A stretch of DNA of 10,363 bases. Source: Candidatus Aenigmatarchaeota archaeon. Its GTDB lineage: Archaea; Aenigmatarchaeota; Aenigmatarchaeia; GW2011-AR5. Below, in pieces: positions 6,766 to 10,363 of the stretch. Both the position numbers and the translations under genes were made by a program. The stretch spans positions 1 through 10,363 of the forward strand of contig JACQIE010000057.1 in the NCBI GenBank assembly GCA_016198645.1. The letters run 5' to 3'. Within the stretch, counting starts at the first letter, position 1. Every line of letters begins with the position of its first letter. The notes beneath the pieces are model-generated. The model was given only the letters and a program-made list of their open reading frames with translations, was not told the origin of the DNA and searched no databases.

Positions 6766-7161
6766 TCATACAGATGCGCCGATTGGGCGATTCGGGTCGC
6801 TCCATGCTGAATTTGCTCGCACTCTGCGTTCGTTTGCTTGTTTACGAAGCCAGGCTTCGCCTTCGGTGACGAGTCTTTTCGTTTCGTCTGCAAATCCTTT
6901 GTCATATCGCAGAAGCGCATGTTCCACACTAGGTAGTATAGAGTCTGGCAGTTGGTTGCTTTCGTATACGCCAGCCAACACCGTATGCATCACAGGCTCT
7001 GGCAGATATATCGGGCCGCCCGTCTTCGGGTATTCATCAAAGCTAATACGGCTGTAACCATTAGTATACTGGACAGTCATTACAATCAGTGCTTCCCGGG
7101 ACAGCGGGTCTACAATATGCCCGTCAGGTGCGAAGCCGAACTCTTTTGTTTCACTTTGCAT
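6766..7161 (-). CDS. Hypothetical protein, 131 residues
   Basis: I do not recognise this protein. It is soluble and has no cysteine, no signal peptide and no membrane segment. The first 60 residues are mixed and Pro/Gly/Tyr-rich (YPKTGGPIYLPEP near 44-56), which suggests beta structure. Residues about 72-115 are charged and likely helical (RYDKGFADETKRLVTEGE), and the tail is Arg/Pro-rich. It is judged real because the composition and codon mix are protein-like over the full length, and because a TATA-like TAAATA on the minus strand (7183-7188) is centred about 25 bases before the ATG, as at other genes here. No Shine-Dalgarno is seen, consistent with a leaderless mRNA. It lies downstream of, and on the same strand as, the flippase-like gene, 37 bases away. 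Competing frames on the plus strand look like shadows. Confidence 0.6.
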   Translation of the reverse strand: MQSETKEFGFAPDGHIVDPLSREALIVMTVQYTNGYSRISFDEYPKTGGPIYLPEPVMHTVLAGVYESNQLPDSILPSVEHALLRYDKGFADETKRLVTEGEAWLRKQANERRVRANSAWSDPNRPIGASV

Positions 7162-7180
7162 GACACTATTAGTGCGCGTA

Positions 7181-7200
7181 AGTATTTATCAGTATTTATC
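7181..7200. repeat. Tandem 10-bp direct repeat (AGTATTTATC x2)
   Basis: Two perfect adjacent copies of AGTATTTATC lie between the flippase-like gene and the hypothetical gene; the last two bases of the second copy (7199-7200) are in the flippase-like stop codon. Read on the minus strand each copy gives GATAAATACT, a TATA-like element, and the copy at 7181-7190 has the right spacing for the start at 7161. It may be a duplicated core promoter or simple slippage. Confidence 0.6.
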
Positions 7201-8140
7201 ATTTCATCGCGGCGCGGACGTCGAGCCTGCGGGAAAGATAAAGAAACGAAAGAGCGCCGACTGCGCTGCCGAACCAGAATGTGGCGGCGCGGAACAAAAA
7301 CACGGAAGCTATGGCAGTCGCGGCAGGCACGCCCAGCGACGACAAAAGCAACGATGCCACGGTTTCCATGGAGCCTATTCCGCCGGGCAGGGAGCTGGCG
7401 ACGCCGATTATCGTTGATATCGCCACGACTCCCATGAGCATAACGTAGGAAACATTCTGGTGCAGCGCGGCGAGAGCAAGCCACAGCACGAGCGCGTCCA
7501 GCGCCCACGGTACTGCAGTAGAGGCGAAGGACTGAAGCAGCGAAGAGCGCGAAAAGGAAACGGAATAAAACGTGTTGACGAAATCGTTGCTTGCCTTTTT
7601 GAGAAAGGGAAGCCTGCCGGCAATGGAGAACATTCTCTCTCCTACGCTCCTCTTTGCGATTATTGACGCGGCAAAGAGCATCGCTGCGGCGAACAAAGAG
7701 ACGCCGATGTAGGAGAAGACGGCGAGGCTGCCGGAGAGCGGCACGTTGAACATGAACAACGCAGCGAACGACAGCAGCACAGTCACGTCAAGGATGCGCT
7801 CCCAGACTATGGAAGGAAGGCTTCTTGACACGGGTATGCCCGTCCGCGCCTTCAGGAGCAGCGCCTTTGCCGGCTCGCCCATCTTGCCGGGAGTGAAATT
7901 GCTTAGTGTCATGCCGAAGAGCTGCACAGGCGCCAGCACGAAGAACGGCGCGCCTACGAGGCACTTCCATTTCAGGACGCGGAACGCCATCGATATCACG
8001 GACACGCCGAGCGCAGCGGCAATATATCTTTTATCCGCCTCGGCAAGCAGCCGCGCGAGCTCGGCGGGGTTGGAAATCCATACTATCCACGCAAGTAGGG
8101 CAACGCTCATAGCGGCTGCGGCAATCTTGAACTTTGACAT
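7199..8140 (-). CDS. Flippase-like integral membrane protein, UPF0104 / AglD C-terminal-type
   Basis: This is a 313-residue polytopic protein of the lysylphosphatidylglycerol-synthase transmembrane-region (UPF0104) family, with about seven to eight hydrophobic segments and the family motifs in order: NFTPGKMGEPAKALLLK (81-97), WERILDV (113-119), SSLPGGIGSMETVASLLL (249-266) with LGVP, and FRAATFW (283-289). Family members are linked to lipid-linked sugar translocation or handling; in Haloferax AglD a domain of this kind is fused behind a GT2 glycosyltransferase that makes dolichol-phosphate mannose. Here it stands alone but is divergent from such a GT2 gene, so a role in moving or presenting the mannosyl lipid is a reasonable inference. 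The start at 8140 is supported by a TATA-like TTTTTAAA (minus strand, 8163-8170) centred about 26 bases upstream. Its exact substrate is unknown. Confidence 0.83.
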   Translation of the reverse strand: MSKFKIAAAAMSVALLAWIVWISNPAELARLLAEADKRYIAAALGVSVISMAFRVLKWKCLVGAPFFVLAPVQLFGMTLSNFTPGKMGEPAKALLLKARTGIPVSRSLPSIVWERILDVTVLLSFAALFMFNVPLSGSLAVFSYIGVSLFAAAMLFAASIIAKRSVGERMFSIAGRLPFLKKASNDFVNTFYSVSFSRSSLLQSFASTAVPWALDALVLWLALAALHQNVSYVMLMGVVAISTIIGVASSLPGGIGSMETVASLLLSSLGVPAATAIASVFLFRAATFWFGSAVGALSFLYLSRRLDVRAAMK

Positions 8141-8162
8141 GATTTAACTCTTTTACTCATGA

Positions 8163-8170
8163 TTTAAAAA
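8163..8170 (-). promoter_or_regulatory. TATA-like box of the flippase-like gene
   Basis: TTTTTAAA on the minus strand is centred about 26 bases from the ATG at 8140, the spacing expected for a leaderless archaeal transcript. The same TTTAAAAA octamer (plus strand) recurs at 8225-8232 and 8285-8292 in the duplicated module. Confidence 0.55.
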
Positions 8171-8197
8171 TCCACTGCCTTCAAACGCAGTGGATTT
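8168..8197. repeat. Inverted repeat, 11-bp arms, 8-base centre
   Basis: AAATCCACTGC (8168-8178) is the exact reverse complement of GCAGTGGATTT (8187-8197), separated by CTTCAAAC. It overlaps the flippase-like gene's TATA box on one side and the start of the duplicated module on the other. A related version with one mismatch and a 6-base centre occurs at 8230-8257. It could be a protein-binding site or a hairpin; no T-run follows, so a terminator is unlikely. Confidence 0.6.
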
Positions 8198-8200
8198 GCA

Positions 8201-8224
8201 CATCGAATTCCCTGGAATTCAATG
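8201..8224. promoter_or_regulatory. Near-palindromic candidate operator, copy 1
   Basis: The arms CATCGAATTCC and GGAATTCAATG differ from perfect complementarity at one position around a two-base centre. The element directly abuts TTTAAAAA (8225-8232), occupying the position where TFB would contact the BRE, so bound protein would be expected to interfere with initiation. Function is inferred. Confidence 0.45.
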
Positions 8225-8260
8225 TTTAAAAATCCTCTGCTCGGTGGCAGTGGATTTGCA

Positions 8261-8284
8261 CATCGAATTCCCTGGAATTCAATG
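8261..8284. promoter_or_regulatory. Near-palindromic candidate operator, copy 2
   Basis: This is an identical second copy of the element at 8201-8224, directly upstream of the TATA-like box used by the Dpm1-like gene. Two identical sites 60 bp apart (five to six helical turns) could allow cooperative binding. Confidence 0.45.
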
Positions 8285-8292
8285 TTTAAAAA
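8285..8292 (+). promoter_or_regulatory. TATA-like box of the Dpm1-like gene
   Basis: TTTAAAAA is centred about 25 bases before the ATG at 8313, predicting a leaderless or nearly leaderless mRNA. This positioning is the main support for the 8313 start over the longer open frame reaching back to 8190. Confidence 0.6.
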
Positions 8293-8312
8293 GAATCCGA
8301 ACGACTGTTTTT

Positions 8313-9005
8313 ATGCTCGTAGTGATGATTCCGACCTACAACGAGGCGGAGAATATAGCGGAATTGATAAAGGAGATTCTTGCTCTCCGTTTACAGATAA
8401 AAATAATCGTGGTGGATGACAACTCGCCGGACGGCACGGCGCGCATCGCCGAAAGCATGGGGAAGAAAACCGGGAAGGTCGCCGTGATAAAGCGCGGCGA
8501 GCGCGGGCGTGGCACGGCCGGCATACGCGGATTACAGGAAGCGCTGAAGTGCAATGCGACGCACGTGATAGAAATGGATGCTGACTTTTCCCACGACCCA
8601 TCGTACATTCCGGCGCTGCTGGAAACGGCGAAAAAATACGACATCGCCATAGGCTCGCGCATGATAGAGGGCGGCGACACGGAGGGAAGGGGAATTTTTC
8701 GGGATGCTCTGTCGTCAGGCGGCGCGCTGTTCACGCGTGCCGTTCTTGGGCTGAACGTGCTGGATGCGCAGAGCGGCTACAAATGTTATCGCCGGCGCGT
8801 TCTGGAGTCCATGGACTTTACACGTTTCGTGTCGCACGGTTATTCCATAGGCGCAGAGCTGCTCTACCGTGCCAAAAGGCAGGGCTTCACGATGAGCGAG
8901 ATACCCATCGTTTTCGAGAACAGGAAACGGGGCAAGTCTAAAGTGACGCTAAGCGAAATAATAACGTCTATGCTCAACGTCGTAAGGATACGGATGGGAA
9001 GATGA
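8313..9005 (+). CDS. Dolichol-phosphate-mannose synthase-like GT2 glycosyltransferase (Dpm1-like)
   Basis: The family transfers mannose (sometimes glucose or another sugar) from a nucleotide sugar to a polyprenyl phosphate on the cytoplasmic membrane face. The 230-residue protein shows the GT-A order: MIPTYNEAENI (5-15), IVVDDNSPDGT (32-42), RGRGTAG (64-70), the metal-binding DAD in MDADFSHDP (88-96), GSRMIEGG (114-121), SGYKCYRRRVLE (154-165), GYSIGAELL (176-184) and EIPIVFENRKRGKSK (196-210). It ends there without a C-terminal membrane domain, like soluble-type Dpm1. The open frame extends upstream to 8190, but that part merely translates the direct repeat (VDLHIEFPGIQ appears twice) and would include the promoter, so ATG at 8313 is chosen. 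The stop overlaps the next gene by ATGA. Family assignment is strong; mannose specificity is inferred. Confidence 0.88.
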   Translation: MLVVMIPTYNEAENIAELIKEILALRLQIKIIVVDDNSPDGTARIAESMGKKTGKVAVIKRGERGRGTAGIRGLQEALKCNATHVIEMDADFSHDPSYIPALLETAKKYDIAIGSRMIEGGDTEGRGIFRDALSSGGALFTRAVLGLNVLDAQSGYKCYRRRVLESMDFTRFVSHGYSIGAELLYRAKRQGFTMSEIPIVFENRKRGKSKVTLSEIITSMLNVVRIRMGR

Positions 9006-10126
9006 TATCTTTTGTAAATGAGTGGAAAGAAGACGGCAATTTCAGAAAGGCCATATTCTTGTTCATTGCTGTGAAGATAATACTGCTTCTCGTGGCCGCG
9101 TCCAGCCAGCTGATACCTGCAGAGTTCACGCAGCGGCAGGAACGGGACGGGAACGTGTTCATAAACCCGTGGGCGCAGTATGACGCGGCGGCGTACGTGG
9201 ACATAGCGATGAATGGGTATAACGCCGCGTTTGCCGAGGGCAGAGGCAACTACGGCTGGTTTCCGCTTTATCCGCTCATGATACGGGCGCTCGGCTTCAT
9301 GGGCTATTATTTCGCCGGTTTTCTCATATCCAACGCGCTTTCTCTTCTGGCAGTGGCTGTGATGTATCTGGTGATAAAAAAGGACTTCACCGGGGATGTG
9401 GCTCTCAAAGCGGTGGCGCTCATGTCGCTGTTTCCGACGTCTTACTTTTTCAATGCAGTCTATACGGAATCGCTCTTTCTTCTGGAGACTGCCGCGTTCT
9501 TCTGGTTTTCACGCAAGGGCAACCATTTCTATGCGGGCGTCGCGGGATTCATGGCGGCGCTCACAAGGATGCAGGGCTCGCTGCTTTTCCTGCCATCGCT
9601 TTACGTGAACGCGAAAAAGGGCGGCAACGTGCTTTATTCGCTGCTTATACCGTTGGGATTCGCGGCGATGCTGGCATACCAATACGCCGTCACAGGCGAT
9701 GCTTTCGCGCAATTTTCAACACACGTAGGCTTCGCACGCGAAGTGTCGCTGCCGTTCATGTCGATATACAACGGCGTCGCAGCGCTGATATCCAACGCGC
9801 AGATAGGGGACGTGCCCGGAACATTTTACAACGGTTTTAATTTATTCATACTTGCGTTCTTCGGCTGGCTGCTCGTGAAATCTTACGGCAAAATACCGAA
9901 TGAGCAGTTCATTTTCTTCGCGGCGTCGCTGCTGCTGCCCCTGCTTTCCTCGCGGCTTGAGGCAATAAGCAGGTTCTACCTCGTCATATTTCCCGCGTTC
10001 GCGGTGATGGCGCTCCAGCAGAAAGGGGAAGGGACGGCGATAAAAATCATGTACGCGGTTTTCATCGTGCTGATGCTGCTTTTCACGATAAGGCACGGAA
10101 ACGAGGAATTGCCGCTGTTCGGATAA
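9002..10126 (+). CDS. PIG-V-like GT-C mannosyltransferase, integral membrane
   Basis: PIG-V-type GT-C enzymes use polyprenyl-phosphate-mannose to add mannose on the outer (lumen-equivalent) face of the membrane. The 374-residue protein has an N-terminal helix (about 17-34) and then a large extracytoplasmic loop with WAQYDAAAYVDIAMNGYN (57-74), the equivalent of the WDxxxYxxIAxxGY motif with D61 as the likely catalytic acid. WFPLYPLMIR (86-95), FPTSYFFNAVYTESLF (144-159) and LTRMQG (187-192) follow, with roughly eight or more helices in all and RLEAISRFYLVIFPAF late in the protein. These fit the PIG-V / GPI-mannosyltransferase-2-like family. It is translationally coupled (ATGA) to the Dpm1-like gene, which would make its donor. 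The acceptor, perhaps an N-glycan, S-layer glycoprotein or lipid, cannot be told from sequence; Haloferax AglS plays an analogous role. Confidence 0.82.
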   Translation: MISFVNEWKEDGNFRKAIFLFIAVKIILLLVAASSQLIPAEFTQRQERDGNVFINPWAQYDAAAYVDIAMNGYNAAFAEGRGNYGWFPLYPLMIRALGFMGYYFAGFLISNALSLLAVAVMYLVIKKDFTGDVALKAVALMSLFPTSYFFNAVYTESLFLLETAAFFWFSRKGNHFYAGVAGFMAALTRMQGSLLFLPSLYVNAKKGGNVLYSLLIPLGFAAMLAYQYAVTGDAFAQFSTHVGFAREVSLPFMSIYNGVAALISNAQIGDVPGTFYNGFNLFILAFFGWLLVKSYGKIPNEQFIFFAASLLLPLLSSRLEAISRFYLVIFPAFAVMALQQKGEGTAIKIMYAVFIVLMLLFTIRHGNEELPLFG

Positions 10127-10283
10127 TTGCTTATAACCCGCACATTGAAAACCATCTGCTTCAACGAGATAAAGGCGGGTTAGTGTGCTTGTGACAGAAC
10201 GATGAGTAAGTAGACGATAAATAAGTAGTAAAGCTAAAAATGAACCCGCCCCAAAAATCACCGGCGAAGAGTCCTTTTCTTTA
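10127..10283. other. Non-coding region with alternative hairpin potential
   Basis: No convincing gene is seen here. AACCCGC (10135-10141), GGCGGGTT (10174-10181) and AACCCGCC (10243-10250) can pair in two mutually exclusive ways, the middle segment with either the first or the third. A TATA-like TTATAA lies at 10131-10136. The inner sequence (10206-10230) is rich in TAAGTAG-like words. No tRNA folds from the 10174-10250 stem: there is no T-loop signature. A box C/D RNA is not supported because no CTGA box is seen. Confidence 0.4.
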
Positions 10284-10363
10284 CTAACGCCCGTCTTTTG
10301 CAAGGGCGCACATGCCGTATGACAGCTTCGCTTTCCGTTGCGTCATTAGTGGCGGATTATTCC
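10284..10363 (-). CDS. Possible C-terminal end of an unidentified gene (partial)
   Basis: A minus-strand frame is open from the window edge to TAG at 10284-10286 and would end in KLSYGMCALAKDGR. I do not recognise it. The plus strand is also open from ATG at 10312 to the edge (MPYDSFAFRCVISGG), so the coding strand cannot be decided from 80 bases. The hairpin-forming CGCCC (10288-10292) and GGGCG (10304-10308) lie here as well. Confidence 0.2.
   Translation of the reverse strand, partial: NNPPLMTQRKAKLSYGMCALAKDGR

Larger units (their letters stand above)
8187..8292 (+). repeat. 46-bp direct repeat pair, 60-bp period (duplicated promoter/operator module)
   Basis: Bases 8187-8232 and 8247-8292 are identical over 46 positions and separated by 14 unrelated bases. 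Each copy contains GCAGTGGATTT, then a 24-bp near-palindrome (8201-8224 and 8261-8284; 11-bp arms with one mismatch, core GAATTCCCTGGAATTC), then TTTAAAAA. The copy nearest the glycosyltransferase supplies its TATA box; the other would initiate near 8250. Perfect identity points to a recent duplication or to maintenance by conversion. Confidence 0.85.

Noticed and set aside
6720..6869. Plus-strand 49-residue frame after AGGACGAAG
   Set aside because: It mostly overlaps the opposite-strand 131-residue gene, has low-complexity Leu/Arg composition, and resembles no known small protein.
6952..7437. 161-residue plus-strand frame
   Set aside because: It runs antisense across parts of the hypothetical and flippase-like genes and is Arg/Cys-rich, typical of a shadow frame in GC-rich DNA.
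8205..8220. GAATTC-rich inverted repeat as a cloning or linker artefact
   Set aside because: The pattern recurs identically 60 bp later within a larger natural-looking repeat carrying TATA boxes, and no vector-like sequence is seen; an artefact cannot be fully excluded but is not favoured.
8187..8292. CRISPR-like repeat array
   Set aside because: Only two copies with a 14-base spacer, no further units and no cas genes; the content fits a duplicated promoter module.
8190..8312. N-terminal extension of the GT2 reading frame, with a repeated VDLHIEFPGIQ peptide
   Set aside because: It is only the translation of the 60-bp-period DNA repeat and contains the predicted TATA box; Dpm1-family proteins begin at the MIPTYNE-type segment, so the start is placed at 8313.
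10174..10250. tRNA-sized fold closed by GGCGGGTT/AACCCGCC
   Set aside because: There is no T-loop GGTTC-type sequence, no D-loop GG and no plausible anticodon stem.
9842..10303. 153-residue minus-strand frame
   Set aside because: It is antisense to the end of the PIG-V-like gene, with no recognisable domain and shadow-like composition.

Overview
The window looks archaeal, probably a DPANN/Micrarchaeota-like genome (lineage is an inference). The evidence is an archaeal-type SecD/SecF pair with the archaeal motifs DLTGG and YSIDTD, a geranylgeranyl-reductase-family flavoprotein of the archaeal lipid pathway, a Dpm1/PIG-V-type mannosylation pair, and promoters of archaeal form. Several genes have an AT-rich TATA-like box centred about 25 bases before the start codon, as expected for leaderless mRNAs. 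No rRNA, tRNA, CRISPR array or transposase gene is seen.

Left part (1-2890, minus strand): secF and secD overlap and are followed 38 bases later by a class II glutamine amidotransferase (PurF-like) gene that runs off the left edge. A 42-base divergent promoter region separates secF from the geranylgeranyl reductase gene (2933-4018, plus).

Middle part (4024-6664): dapA and a plant-type dapB (minus strand, ATGA overlap) encode two consecutive steps of the diaminopimelate/lysine pathway. They end 5 bases from the reductase gene, tail to tail. Divergent from dapA is a protein with a helix-turn-helix-like N-terminus and a C-terminal ACT domain. The 65-68 base spacer between them holds a single symmetric TATA box and a perfect 18-bp palindrome at the predicted start of the ACT-protein transcript. 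This suggests amino-acid-responsive control.

Right part (6766-10126): an unrecognised 131-residue protein is followed by a glycan locus. A flippase-like UPF0104/AglD-C-type membrane protein (minus) is divergent from a Dpm1-like GT2 glycosyltransferase, which overlaps (ATGA) a PIG-V-like GT-C mannosyltransferase. Together they could make, move and use a polyprenyl-phosphate-mannose donor for surface glycosylation. The divergent promoter region contains a 46-bp exact direct repeat at 60-bp period. Each copy carries a 24-bp near-palindrome abutting a TATA-like box, so this is a duplicated promoter/operator module. It has produced a spurious N-terminal extension of the GT2 reading frame.

The last 237 bases hold no complete gene. 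They contain three complementary G/C-rich segments that could form alternative hairpins, and possibly the end of another gene.
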